NCBI RefSeq assembly: GCF_900475675.1
Contig: NZ_LS483403.1
Location: 1,178,001-1,242,000 of the forward strand
DNA: 64,000 nucleotides
Reading direction: 5' to 3'
From: Streptococcus lutetiensis
Lineage (GTDB): Bacteria; Bacillota; Bacilli; Lactobacillales; Streptococcaceae
The stretch's first letter is position 1. The number at the start of each line of letters is the position of its first letter. Positions 38,339 through 47,471 of this stretch are shown here, piece after piece. The translations under genes and the position numbers were made by a program. Under the pieces are notes generated by a model. That model was not told the origin of the DNA. It searched no databases and saw only the letters and a list, made by a program, of their open reading frames with translations.

Positions 38339-39672
38339 CGGTGTAGCATACGTGGGAATGGAATAGCTTCACGAATGTGTTTAGTTCCAGCTACGAATGT
38401 TACCATACGTTCGATACCGATACCGAATCCAGCGTGTGGCACTGAACCATATTTACGAAGGTCAAGGTAGAATTCATATTCTGATTTATCCATACCAAGA
38501 GCATCCATTTTAGCAACAAGTGTATCGTAGTCATCTTCACGAACTGAACCACCGATGATTTCTCCGTATCCTTCTGGTGCAAGAAGGTCAGCACACAAGA
38601 CGCGTTCTGGGTTACCAGGAACTGGTTTCATGTAGAAGGCTTTGAAGCTTGCTGGATAGTTGATAACAAATGTTGGTACACCAAAGTAGTTTGAAATCCA
38701 AGTTTCGTGTGGTGAACCAAAGTCGTCTCCGTGTTCTAGGTGTTCGTAATCAGCATCTTCATCATTTTCGTGTTCTTGAAGAAGATCGATAGCATCATCG
38801 TAAGATACACGTTTGAATGGTTCTGCAATGTATTTTTTAAGCAAATCAATATCACGTTCCAAAATTTCAAGAGCTTGTGGAGTACGGTCAAGAACACCTT
38901 GGATAAGGGCTTTAACGTAAGCTTCTTGAAGATCAAGAGATTCTTCGTGTGATAGGAATGAATATTCAGCATCCATCATCCAGAACTCAGTCAAGTGACG
39001 ACGAGTTTTTGATTTTTCAGCACGGAATACAGGACCAAAGTCAAAGACACGACCAAGTGCCATAGCACCAGCTTCAAGGTACAATTGACCTGATTGGCTC
39101 AAGTAAGCAGGTGTACCAAAGTAGTCAGTTTCAAACAATTCTGTTGAATCTTCAGCAGCGTTTCCTGACAAGATTGGGCTATCAAATTTGATGAAACCAT
39201 TTTTATCAAAGAAATCATATGTAGCGTAGATGATAGCGTTACGGATTTGCATGATAGCCATTTGTTTACGTGAACGCAACCACAAGTGACGGTGATCCAT
39301 CAAGAAATCAGTACCGTGTTCTTTTGGAGTGATTGGGTAATCTTCTGAATAACCAACGATTTTAAGGTCAGTCACATCAAGTTCGTAACCAAATTTTGAA
39401 CGTGAATCTTCTTTAACGATACCTGTAATAAGGATAGAAGTTTCTTGGCTAAGGTGTTTAACTGTGTTGAATTTTTCAGTTCCTTCTTCTTCACCATATT
39501 TTTCAATAAAGTTTGGTTTGAAAGCAACTGCTTGGAAGAATGCTGTCCCGTCACGAAGTTGTAAGAAAGCAATTTTTCCTTTTCCTGATTTGTTAGCTAC
39601 CCAAGCCCCGATTGTGACTTCTTCACCAACATGATTTTTAACATCAATAATTGATACGTAATCTTTAGACAT
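38326..39672 (-). CDS. asnS: Asparaginyl-tRNA synthetase
   Basis: This class IIb aminoacyl-tRNA synthetase of 448 aa has an N-terminal OB-fold anticodon-binding domain ([24 protein letters not shown]). Class II motif 2 is [25 protein letters not shown] near residue 210-230. Motif 3 is [17 protein letters not shown] near the C-terminus. ATG 39672 follows GAGGAATT. The last codons are duplicated 150 bp downstream as part of a direct repeat. The upstream neighbour is the chagasin-like gene, 18 nt away. Confidence 0.98.
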   Translation of the reverse strand: MSKDYVSIIDVKNHVGEEVTIGAWVANKSGKGKIAFLQLRDGTAFFQAVAFKPNFIEKYGEEEGTEKFNTVKHLSQETSILITGIVKEDSRSKFGYELDVTDLKIVGYSEDYPITPKEHGTDFLMDHRHLWLRSRKQMAIMQIRNAIIYATYDFFDKNGFIKFDSPILSGNAAEDSTELFETDYFGTPAYLSQSGQLYLEAGAMALGRVFDFGPVFRAEKSKTRRHLTEFWMMDAEYSFLSHEESLDLQEAYVKALIQGVLDRTPQALEILERDIDLLKKYIAEPFKRVSYDDAIDLLQEHENDEDADYEHLEHGDDFGSPHETWISNYFGVPTFVINYPASFKAFYMKPVPGNPERVLCADLLAPEGYGEIIGGSVREDDYDTLVAKMDALGMDKSEYEFYLDLRKYGSVPHAGFGIGIERMVTFVAGTKHIREAIPFPRMLHRIKP

Positions 39673-39690
39673 AATTCCTCTTTTCAAATA

Positions 39691-40134
39691 TTACTCTGAC
39701 ACTTTTGTCAGTTTAATCTTATTAATTTTAGTTTTTGAACTACTGATAGTAATGCGGTAAGTCAATTCTTTTTTACCGCCTTCCCAATCTTGGCAATAGG
39801 TTAAATGAAATTGCGTCTGACCAGCTTCTTTGACTTTTCCGGTCACACGACTGTAGCCATCAGACCCTACTCGATTGTCTTTACTAGGATAAGCTTGATA
39901 AACAATATCATCTAAGGTGCAATTTTCCTTATTCACATCACTGGCAGTCCAAGTATAACCAGTTGTGCTGTTGCTAGCCAGATCAATTTCAAAACGCATG
40001 CCCTTGGAAGTAACCGAGTAATCCCCCAGTTTGGTTAATTCTGGGGAAGTTGGTTTAAAATGAATGCCAAGTCCAACTGCAACAATTCCTGAAAAAGCAA
40101 CTAATGCAATAATAAGTTTTCGTTTTTTGGACAT
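39691..40134 (-). CDS. Chagasin-like (I42 family) putative protease inhibitor, membrane-anchored or secreted
   Basis: This protein of 147 aa has an N-terminal hydrophobic anchor or signal (about residues 7-25, LIIALVAFSGIVAVGLGI). A single Ig-like domain follows, with the chagasin loop motif NSTTGYTW near residue 57 (family pattern NxTTGYxW) and a Gly-rich loop RVGSDGYSRVTG. The C-terminus is basic (KTKINKIKLTK). Chagasins inhibit papain-type cysteine proteases. It lies 1 nt after aspC and 18 nt before asnS, so it is co-transcribed with housekeeping genes. No lipobox is visible. Confidence 0.75.
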   Translation of the reverse strand: MSKKRKLIIALVAFSGIVAVGLGIHFKPTSPELTKLGDYSVTSKGMRFEIDLASNSTTGYTWTASDVNKENCTLDDIVYQAYPSKDNRVGSDGYSRVTGKVKEAGQTQFHLTYCQDWEGGKKELTYRITISSSKTKINKIKLTKVSE

Positions 40135-40135
40135 C

Positions 40136-41317
40136 TTATTTTTCCATGAATGCTTTCAAACGTCTTACAGCTTCTTTCAAAGTATCCATATCAGTCGCAT
40201 AGCTCAAACGAACATTCTCAGGAGCACCGAAACCAGCACCAGTAACAAGAGCTACTTCTGCCTCTTCAAGAATAGCTGTTGTAAAAGCAGTCACATCAGT
40301 GAAGCCTTTCATTTCCATCGCTTTTTTCACGTTAGGGAAAAGATAGAAAGCACCTTGAGGTTTAATCACTTCAAAACCAGGAACTTCGCAAAGCAATGGA
40401 TAAATGGTATTAAGACGTTCTTCAAAAGCCTTACGCATAACTTCAATAGAATCTTGTGAACCAGTAAATGCTTCGATTGCTGCGTATTGTGAAACTGCCG
40501 TTAAGTTTGATGTTGTTTGGCTGATAACTCTTGCCATACCTGAAATGATTTCTTCATTACCAACCGCAAAACCAACACGCCAACCAGTCATGGCATAAGT
40601 TTTTGAAGTACCATTTACAACAACTGTTTGATTTCTGATAGCTTCAGAAATTGTTGAAATTGGTGTAAATTCATTTCCATTATATACCAAACGACCATAA
40701 ATATCGTCTGCCAAGATTAAGATGTTGTGTTCAACAGCCCAATTACCAATTACTTCTAATTCATCACGGCTGTAAATCATACCAGTTGGATTAGATGGTG
40801 AATTCAATAATAAAACCTTTGTTTTATCTGTACGAGCAGCTTCAAGTTGTTCAACAGTAGCTTTGAAGTTATTTGCTTCAGTTGTCGCAACTGTTACGGG
40901 AACACCATCAACCATTTTAACTTGATCGACATAAGACACCCAACATGGTGTTGGAATAATAACCTCATCGCCTGGATTAAGAACAGTTGTAAAGAAAGTA
41001 TAAAGAATGTATTTAGCGCCTGTTGCAACAACCACTTGATTACGATTAACTGAATAACCGTAGAAATTTTCCATGTAATTGTTGATTGCATCCTTCAATT
41101 CTGGAAGACCAGAAGCGACAGTGTAGAAGCTTGCTTTACCATTTTGAATAGCTTCAACTGCTGCATCTTGGATATTCTTAGGAGTTACAAAATCTGGTTC
41201 TCCTAAAGTTAGTGATAAAATATCACGTCCTTGCGCTTTCAAGGCTTTGGCACGCGCACTCGCTGCTAAAGTCACACTTTCTTCCATGTTCAACACGCGA
41301 TTTGATAAGTTTGTCAT
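40136..41317 (-). CDS. aspC: Pyridoxal phosphate-dependent aminotransferase (aspartate aminotransferase family)
   Basis: This class I aminotransferase of 393 aa has LTLGEPDFVTPKNIQ near residue 40, the NSPSNPTGMIYS loop, DDIYGRLVY, and the PLP lysine in VNGTSKTYAMTGWRVGF near residue 235. The substrate Arg lies in ENVRLSYA. It is probably oxaloacetate/glutamate to aspartate, which supplies aspartate and then asparagine for the co-transcribed AsnS. It overlaps the DUF5590 gene stop by 4 nt. Confidence 0.93.
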   Translation of the reverse strand: MTNLSNRVLNMEESVTLAASARAKALKAQGRDILSLTLGEPDFVTPKNIQDAAVEAIQNGKASFYTVASGLPELKDAINNYMENFYGYSVNRNQVVVATGAKYILYTFFTTVLNPGDEVIIPTPCWVSYVDQVKMVDGVPVTVATTEANNFKATVEQLEAARTDKTKVLLLNSPSNPTGMIYSRDELEVIGNWAVEHNILILADDIYGRLVYNGNEFTPISTISEAIRNQTVVVNGTSKTYAMTGWRVGFAVGNEEIISGMARVISQTTSNLTAVSQYAAIEAFTGSQDSIEVMRKAFEERLNTIYPLLCEVPGFEVIKPQGAFYLFPNVKKAMEMKGFTDVTAFTTAILEEAEVALVTGAGFGAPENVRLSYATDMDTLKEAVRRLKAFMEK

Positions 41318-41784
41318 ATGCCCTCCTTCTTCACGAGCTCACTTGTTTCAAAATTCACAAGATAATAACCATCAGTAGCTGTGACTTCCCAAATTGGAGT
41401 CTTGCCATCAATTCCGTAAACAACTTTTGAAATGCCAGTTGCACCATTAGCAGCTGCTACTTGCTCAGCTTGCTTACGATTAATCCCATCAGTGACAGAA
41501 TAGACAAATACCTTACCATTGTCTTCACCTACAGCAACAATCTTCTGATCACCTGAGGCTGTCGTTCCAAAAACACTGTAATAGGTCTTAGAACCATTGT
41601 AAAGGTCAACAGAAGATGTTTGAACCAAATCAGCTTTTTCAATGGCTACTTGGGTCGCTAGTTTTTCTGCGCGACGTTTTGGCTGAATCGCTAAATCCAA
41701 AACAGTTGCAGCAGAAAGCAAGAGAACTAATAAAATCAAGCTAAAACCAAGTAAATACTGTTTTACTGGTGTTAATTTTTTCAT
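41314..41784 (-). CDS. DUF5590-family membrane-anchored protein
   Basis: This 156-aa protein has an N-terminal transmembrane segment (about residues 10-30, LLGFSLILLVLLLSAATVL). The extracytoplasmic part resembles two PepSY-like repeats, with KVFVYSVTDGINRKQAEQVAAANG and GKTPIWEVTATDGYYLVNFE as recognisable stretches. Its function is unknown. It is conserved next to aspC in streptococci. It starts 30 nt after the dinG stop. Confidence 0.8.
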   Translation of the reverse strand: MKKLTPVKQYLLGFSLILLVLLLSAATVLDLAIQPKRRAEKLATQVAIEKADLVQTSSVDLYNGSKTYYSVFGTTASGDQKIVAVGEDNGKVFVYSVTDGINRKQAEQVAAANGATGISKVVYGIDGKTPIWEVTATDGYYLVNFETSELVKKEGI

Positions 41785-41814
41785 TTACTTCTCCCCTTTT
41801 GTTTATCTCTTTTA

Positions 41815-44298
41815 TTATAGCAGAAAATTCTTTATTTCAGTGAGACTCTTTGAAAATTTTTGATGAGAAATGTAAAATTCTTCAGATAAAGCATCATTGA
41901 TGATTCTTCCGTACGATTTTGTCAAAATTCGTGGGTCAAGCAAAAGCACCGCCGAGCGTTGCTTCTCACGTCGCATAGTTCTTCCGATAGCTTGTTTTAG
42001 TTTTAAAATAGCTAACGGCAAAGAATAATCATTGAAAGGCGATTTAGCTTGCGCTAGCAAATGATTACTGATTTTCTGAACAAATAAATCCTTAGGATTT
42101 TCAAACGGTAAACGTGTAATAACCTCAATCATTTTATCAGATTGCACAAAGTCCACACCTTCCCAGAAAGCACCAGTCCCAAGTAAAATATGACTTTCAC
42201 CGCGTTCAAAACGACGCTTAACATTGTAAGCTGTCCCGTTTTTCTCTTGTGTCAGATGATGAAGTTCCATCTCATCCAAACGTTCAGAAACATCAAACAT
42301 GGCTTTCTTAGAGTTAAATAGCACTAGCATCTGCTCATCTAATTGTCTAATCTGATAAATTCGCTCAGCAATCGCATCAGCGTATGCTTCATCAGAAATT
42401 TCAGCAACATTTGGCATTTCTTCATCAATCCAAATGCGTTGTGACGTTTGCTTCTCGCGCTCAATGCTCATGTAATGATACTGCTCAAAGCCAAGCAAAT
42501 CTGCTAGACTAACTTGCGGACTAATGTGCAGAGTCGCAGAAACCATGTAAGTCTTGCGTGTTTCTGGCAAGAAGTCTTGGAAATTCAAGAGTTCACCACT
42601 ACTTGCATTCAAATAGGTCTGACGTTTTTCATTTTCAAAACTTGTCTCAAACCAAAAATCCGTAAATGGCTGTGCAAATAAAGCTAACAAATCTTCCAAG
42701 CACAGATAACGCCACTCAGGATTAAGAGCAAGCAACTCTTTAGCAGCTTGTTCTACTCGGTGAGCATCTTCTGTCGTCACATAAATTTCTTGATTTTGAT
42801 AAAAACGAGTTTCTAAATGACTTAGTTGGAATGATAAGCTTTCAATCAAACGTTTTTCAAGCGTCGGAAGAGCAGCATCCAAATGCTTTTCAAGTTTTTG
42901 AATCAACTGCGTTACATTAACACGGCGACGTGAAAATTGTTCTAGATTCAAAATCAATTTTTGCGCTTCATCAAATACCAAAATTTTCTTAGCCGCAAAA
43001 GCCTTATCATCTTGAACACGTTCTAAGAAATACGCATGATTAATAATTAAAAGCTTACTGTGCTTAGCATTTTCATAAGTGCGATTCCAAAAATCGACAT
43101 CCTTATACAAGGATTTTTCACTCAGATTCCCATCATGCTTAATCTGTTCAAAATAAGTTTCAAAGGAGTATTTTTGTCTGATTTCGTCCAAATCACCCGT
43201 TAAGGTCTCAGTCAACCAGACAAGCAATTGCATCTTGTAGCGATTAACTAAGCGATTATCCCCTTCTCGGTGCAAGGTTTCAGCAAAAGAATCTAACTTA
43301 ATATAGTTGCCAGGTCCTTTGATGGATTGACAAGAAATGTGAAAGACTTCTTGAATCTTTTTAGCTTCATTGGCCATGATTTGGTCTTGCAAAATTTTTG
43401 TTGGCACTGAAACAATAATTTGTTCATCTTGTGCTAACTGCAAAAGTGGCAAAAGATATCCATAAGTCTTTCCGAGACCAGCCTGAGCTTCTAAGAATGA
43501 GATTTTTGAACTTTGAAAATCATCTTTAACCATCTGAGCAAAGCGAGTTTGCTTCTCACGCGCATCCAAGCCTAAAAGCGCCATATTTAACTCAAAATCA
43601 TCAGACAGCTTACGCTCACTGCCAATGGTTTTAGCACGTCGTAAAATCAAACCACTAACTTCTTGGTAGTCTTTTTTTGACATGACTTTTGCTTTTTTAA
43701 AGCTCTCCTCAACCAACATCCCCGTTTCAAATAAGAGATTATCAGAAAAAGGCAAGAGTTGTTCTAGCAGTTCTTTTGGCAGACTTTCCATTTTTTCTTT
43801 TAGTTTTAACAATAGCTGAGCAGTCGCATAAGCATCAGAAATAGCCGTGTGCGCATCTGTCAAATCTAGTTGTAAAACATCTGCTAAATGTCCTAGTGTA
43901 TATTTTTCAAGAGTTGGATAAAAAACTTGTGATAGCTCAACCGTATCTACAAGTGGCGTACGTAATTCGTACCCTTCTAAGAATAATTTTTCTGCTAAAA
44001 GATTGGCATCAAATTTCACATTGTGAGCCACAAAAACACAATCCGAAATCAAGTGATAAATTTCTTGAGCAACTTGTGAAAAATCTGGCGCTTTTGCCAA
44101 TTGCTCATCTGTTATCCCCGTTAAATGAATAATGTGTTCAGTTAAGACCTCGTGCGGATTAACATCCGTTTGATAGGTCTTCACAATCTGATTATTTTCA
44201 ATAATGACAATGCCAACCTGAATAATTTCTGCCATTGCATGGGCACCTGTTGCCTCCAAATCCACAACAGCATATTTTTGAGAATTAACTTGCATCAT
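41815..44298 (-). CDS. dinG: DinG-type helicase/exonuclease fusion
   Basis: This protein of 827 aa has an N-terminal DEDD exonuclease domain (about 1-170: VVDLEATGAH, FVAHNVKFDANLL, TAISDAYATAQLL). A superfamily 2 helicase follows: Walker A EAQAGLGKTYGYLLP near residue 275, Walker B VFDEAQKLI, a late motif LLGTGAFWEGVDF and QAIGRTMRREKQR near the C-terminus. The Cys positions of the Fe-S form are not evident, as expected for the Firmicute type. It probably acts in DNA repair. ATG codons at 44298 and 44295 are both possible. The -10 box is only 9 nt upstream. Confidence 0.93.
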   Translation of the reverse strand: MMQVNSQKYAVVDLEATGAHAMAEIIQVGIVIIENNQIVKTYQTDVNPHEVLTEHIIHLTGITDEQLAKAPDFSQVAQEIYHLISDCVFVAHNVKFDANLLAEKLFLEGYELRTPLVDTVELSQVFYPTLEKYTLGHLADVLQLDLTDAHTAISDAYATAQLLLKLKEKMESLPKELLEQLLPFSDNLLFETGMLVEESFKKAKVMSKKDYQEVSGLILRRAKTIGSERKLSDDFELNMALLGLDAREKQTRFAQMVKDDFQSSKISFLEAQAGLGKTYGYLLPLLQLAQDEQIIVSVPTKILQDQIMANEAKKIQEVFHISCQSIKGPGNYIKLDSFAETLHREGDNRLVNRYKMQLLVWLTETLTGDLDEIRQKYSFETYFEQIKHDGNLSEKSLYKDVDFWNRTYENAKHSKLLIINHAYFLERVQDDKAFAAKKILVFDEAQKLILNLEQFSRRRVNVTQLIQKLEKHLDAALPTLEKRLIESLSFQLSHLETRFYQNQEIYVTTEDAHRVEQAAKELLALNPEWRYLCLEDLLALFAQPFTDFWFETSFENEKRQTYLNASSGELLNFQDFLPETRKTYMVSATLHISPQVSLADLLGFEQYHYMSIEREKQTSQRIWIDEEMPNVAEISDEAYADAIAERIYQIRQLDEQMLVLFNSKKAMFDVSERLDEMELHHLTQEKNGTAYNVKRRFERGESHILLGTGAFWEGVDFVQSDKMIEVITRLPFENPKDLFVQKISNHLLAQAKSPFNDYSLPLAILKLKQAIGRTMRREKQRSAVLLLDPRILTKSYGRIINDALSEEFYISHQKFSKSLTEIKNFLL

Positions 44299-44307
44299 AA
44301 CATTTAA

Positions 44308-44316
44308 ATTATACCA
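44308..44316 (-). promoter_or_regulatory. Extended -10 promoter of dinG, predicted near-leaderless
   Basis: The minus strand has TGGTATAAT, with the -10 box at 44313-44308, 9 nt before ATG 44298. The expected transcript start is within 2-3 nt of the start codon. No Shine-Dalgarno fits. Confidence 0.6.
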
Positions 44317-44423
44317 TTTTTAAAGCCCACATTCACCTAATCCAAAAAATAAGATAGTGAAAAAATGGCTTTTAGCAAAAGAGATTGTATGACTTTTAAA
44401 GACTTTTTTGATACACTTTTTTT

Positions 44424-45065
44424 ATGAAGATTTTTAGATTATTAAACCACGTTGCACGTGAAAATACCTACTTATTGGTCAATGACCAAGCTATCATTGT
44501 TGTTGACCCTGGTAGCAATACAGATAAAATTAAAGAAAAAATTACGGCTATTGATAAGCCTGTAGCTGCTATTTTAATCACCCACGCTCATTACGACCAT
44601 ATCATGGGGCTTGATGTGATTCGTGATACTTTTGGGCAGCCACCTGTTTATATCTCTGAAAAAGAAGCGTCTTGGCTTTATTCCCCAAAAGATAACTTTT
44701 CAGGCTTAGACCGTCATACTGATATGGATGATGTGATTTTAAAACCTGCTGAACACCACTTCCAATATCAAGAAGATTATGTATTAGCTGGTTTTCGTTT
44801 TCAAGCACGTCAAACACCAGGACATTCGTGGGGAAGTGTTTCACTAGTTTTCCCTGATGATGAGCTTGTTATCACCGGTGATGCGCTCTTTCGTGAAACC
44901 ATTGGGCGTACTGATTTGCCAACTGGTAACACAGTACAATTACTAAATAGTATCGAAACTGAACTCTTTAGCCTTCCAAATCACTTCACCGTATACCCTG
45001 GCCATGGTCGTGAAACGACTATTGCACATGAAAAGAATTTTAACCCGTATTTTAACACACTATGA
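44424..45065 (+). CDS. MBL-fold metallo-hydrolase (glyoxalase II-like)
   Basis: This protein of 213 aa has the metal-binding signature THAHYDHIMG (HxHxDH) near residue 53. A further His lies in TPGHSWGSV near residue 133, the Asp in VITGDALF near residue 152, and the last His in YPGHGRETT near residue 193. The family includes glyoxalase II and other thioesterases; the substrate is unassigned. The sequence before the ATG is TACACT followed by six T, with no ribosome site. Its end overlaps the next gene by 38 nt. Confidence 0.9.
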   Translation: MKIFRLLNHVARENTYLLVNDQAIIVVDPGSNTDKIKEKITAIDKPVAAILITHAHYDHIMGLDVIRDTFGQPPVYISEKEASWLYSPKDNFSGLDRHTDMDDVILKPAEHHFQYQEDYVLAGFRFQARQTPGHSWGSVSLVFPDDELVITGDALFRETIGRTDLPTGNTVQLLNSIETELFSLPNHFTVYPGHGRETTIAHEKNFNPYFNTL

Positions 45066-45774
45066 ACAAACTAAAAAATATCTACTCTATTTTTTAGTTT
45101 GTTTAACAACTCTGCTTGTTCTAGGCTTTGGTTTTATTCGTTATAAAACCTACCAAGCACATCAAAGTTCTATGGCAACTGCTAAATCCGCTAAAATCAC
45201 CAAAGACTATCTACTGTTTGAAAGTAAAGAAAGCACAAAAGCAACTATTATCTTTTATCAAGGTGCTGTCGTTGAGGAAAAAGCCTACGCTGGCTTAGCT
45301 AATGATTTAACCAAGTCAGGATATAATGTTTACATTTTGAAAACACCCCTAAATCTTCCTGTGCTATCGAGTAAAAAAGCTTTAACCGTCATCAAAGAAA
45401 AGAACTTAAAAAATGTCTACCTCGCTGGACACTCACTAGGTGGCGTTGTTGCCTGCATGAACGCTGATGCAGCCAAAACAGACGTTACTGGTTTAATTCT
45501 TCTTGCAAGCTATCCAAGTGAGAAAACAGACTTATCAAAAGACAAGCTAAAAGTTCTCTCAATCACAGCTAGCAAAGATAAAATCCTTAAATGGGACCAG
45601 TATAACAAAGCTAAAAAGAGACTTCCACAAGATACAAAATACGTCAATATCTCTGGAGGTAACCACAGCAAATTTGGAGATTATGGTCACCAAGCAAAAG
45701 ACGGAAAAGCAAGCATTTCTCAAAAAGAACAAGAAAAAGAAATTGCTACAGCTATTACAAATTTTATAAATTAA
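45028..45774 (+). CDS. Alpha/beta-hydrolase with N-terminal membrane anchor
   Basis: This 248-aa protein has a transmembrane segment at about residues 17-39 (YLLYFLVCLTTLLVLGFGF), then an extracytoplasmic alpha/beta hydrolase. The nucleophile elbow is LAGHSLGGVVACMNA near residue 135. A late His lies in SGGNHSKFGDYG near residue 212, with an Asp (SKDKILKW) between them. ATG 45028 is the most likely start; the overlap with the MBL gene suggests translational coupling. The substrate is unknown. Confidence 0.85.
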   Translation: MKRILTRILTHYEQTKKYLLYFLVCLTTLLVLGFGFIRYKTYQAHQSSMATAKSAKITKDYLLFESKESTKATIIFYQGAVVEEKAYAGLANDLTKSGYNVYILKTPLNLPVLSSKKALTVIKEKNLKNVYLAGHSLGGVVACMNADAAKTDVTGLILLASYPSEKTDLSKDKLKVLSITASKDKILKWDQYNKAKKRLPQDTKYVNISGGNHSKFGDYGHQAKDGKASISQKEQEKEIATAITNFIN

Positions 45775-45807
45775 AACAACTTCTGATTTTCAGAAGTTGT
45801 TTTTTTC
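45773..45807 (+). terminator. Intrinsic terminator between the hydrolase gene and ftsX (bidirectional)
   Basis: AAAACAACTTCTGA/TCAGAAGTTGTTTT is a 14-bp perfect stem with a 3-nt loop and a T run. Confidence 0.92.
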
Positions 45808-45809
45808 TA

Positions 45810-46739
45810 TTAAATTTTAAGATAACGTCTCATTGAGATAACTGAACCAAGTGATCCGATAAGGATACCTACAACGAACATACCACCAATAATCATTGGA
45901 AGAAATGTGTCAGCTGGGTAAAGAGTCAATCCTTGTACTTCAAATTGTGGATTTACTGATGCGTAAACAGCTTTATAGCCGAAGTAAATAATGATTGATG
46001 GAACAATCGCTCCAAACAAACCAACCCAAGCACCTTCAAAGAAGAATGGGCCACGGATATAAGAGTTTTTCGCACCAACTAAACGCATGATTTCAATATC
46101 GCGGTGACGAGACATGATAGTCATACGAATTGTATTTGAAATCAAGAAAATAGCTACAACAACAAGAAGAACAGTACCAGCAGCTCCCCATGTTCGGATA
46201 AATTTAGAAATCTTGAAGAGTTGATCTGAGTTTGAACCACCATAGTTAACTGATTCAACACCTTCAATTTTAGAAATTTTATTAGCTACTTTCTTAACTT
46301 TTGATGCTGATGTCGCTTCTACAACGTAAACATCTTGCAATGGATTTGAATCTCCATCGAACATTGTCCAGTCATCACCATATGTTTCTTTCAATTTAGC
46401 TAATTGGTCATCTTTACTTGAGAAAGTAACTGATTTTACACCAGAAAGTGCATTGATTTGGTCATAAACTTGGTGATAAGAATCATTTTGAACAGTTTCA
46501 CCAACTTCATTTGTTTTTGTTTCTGAATTATCAGCAGAGTTGACATTCAAATAAACATTAATTTGAATATTATTTTCAATACCTTGAGCAATTTTTTCAA
46601 CGTTCAAAAGCACAGCTGCAAAAATACCAACAAGTGTCAATGTAATCGCAACTGAGCTGACTGATGCAATGGTCATCCAGATGTTTCGTTTTAAACTTTT
46701 AATAGATTCCCATAAGTGGCGGAAAAAGTTTCTAATCAT
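45810..46739 (-). CDS. ftsX: FtsX, cell-division ABC-type permease
   Basis: This protein of 309 aa has one N-terminal transmembrane segment (about residues 20-42) and a large extracytoplasmic loop (residues about 45-180). Three more segments lie at the C-terminus, including LLVVVAIFLISNTIRMTI, and SRHRDIEIMRLVGA follows. With FtsE it activates the peptidoglycan hydrolase PcsB in streptococci. ATG 46739 lies in the 8-nt overlap with ftsE; the upstream in-frame extension would run inside ftsE and is rejected. Confidence 0.96.
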   Translation of the reverse strand: MIRNFFRHLWESIKSLKRNIWMTIASVSSVAITLTLVGIFAAVLLNVEKIAQGIENNIQINVYLNVNSADNSETKTNEVGETVQNDSYHQVYDQINALSGVKSVTFSSKDDQLAKLKETYGDDWTMFDGDSNPLQDVYVVEATSASKVKKVANKISKIEGVESVNYGGSNSDQLFKISKFIRTWGAAGTVLLVVVAIFLISNTIRMTIMSRHRDIEIMRLVGAKNSYIRGPFFFEGAWVGLFGAIVPSIIIYFGYKAVYASVNPQFEVQGLTLYPADTFLPMIIGGMFVVGILIGSLGSVISMRRYLKI

Positions 46740-47424
46740 TATATCCGTATTCTCCTTCCTCTTCATCACGTACAATACGTCCTTCTTCAATTGCGATAAC
46801 GCGATGGCGAAGGTTATCAACGATTTGTTTGTTGTGTGTTGCCATTAGAACGGTTGTTCCTTGAAGGTTGATACGTTCTAACAATTGCATGATTTCCCAA
46901 GAAATTTCTGGGTCAAGGTTACCAGTTGGTTCGTCAGCAATCAAAACTTTTGGATTGTTAACGATGGCACGCGCAATTGCCACACGTTGTTGTTCACCAC
47001 CAGAGAGTTGATCAGGGAATGAACGCATTTTGTGTTTAAGCCCGACAAGTTCAAGCACTTCAGGCACACGTTTTTTGATTTCACGTGGCTTTTCACCAAT
47101 TACTTGCATGGCATAAGCAACGTTTTCAAAAACAGTCTTCTTAGGAAGAAGTTTGTAATCTTGGAAGACAACGCCAATGCTACGACGTAAAATCGGGATT
47201 TGACGTTTTTTCATTTTTGTAAGGTTAAATTCCCCAACTTTAAGTGTCCCAGCAGAGACTTTTTCTTCGCGGTAAAGCAATTTAATGAAACTTGATTTAC
47301 CAGCACCAGAAGGACCAACAATATAAACAAATTCACCTGGGTTGATAGATACATTAATATCTCTCAAAGCAGTTGTTGAGCGGTGATACTTTTTAGCTAC
47401 ACCTTTCATTTCAATTAATGCCAT
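46732..47424 (-). CDS. ftsE: FtsE, cell-division ABC-type ATPase
   Basis: This ABC ATPase of 230 aa has Walker [13 protein letters not shown] at about residue 36, the Q-loop [12 protein letters not shown], the signature [15 protein letters not shown], Walker [13 protein letters not shown] and the H-loop ATHNK. It powers the FtsX complex. It is located between prfB and ftsX, the conserved Firmicute order. Confidence 0.98.
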   Translation of the reverse strand: MALIEMKGVAKKYHRSTTALRDINVSINPGEFVYIVGPSGAGKSSFIKLLYREEKVSAGTLKVGEFNLTKMKKRQIPILRRSIGVVFQDYKLLPKKTVFENVAYAMQVIGEKPREIKKRVPEVLELVGLKHKMRSFPDQLSGGEQQRVAIARAIVNNPKVLIADEPTGNLDPEISWEIMQLLERINLQGTTVLMATHNKQIVDNLRHRVIAIEEGRIVRDEEEGEYGYND

Positions 47425-47471
47425 TTGTATTTTCCTTTACGATTTTGTTATCCTAAAATTTTACTTTTAAA

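Noticed and set aside
46740..46820. Upstream extension of ftsX
   Set aside because: It overlaps ftsE by 89 nt. The conserved FtsX N-terminus begins at 46739 within the normal short overlap.
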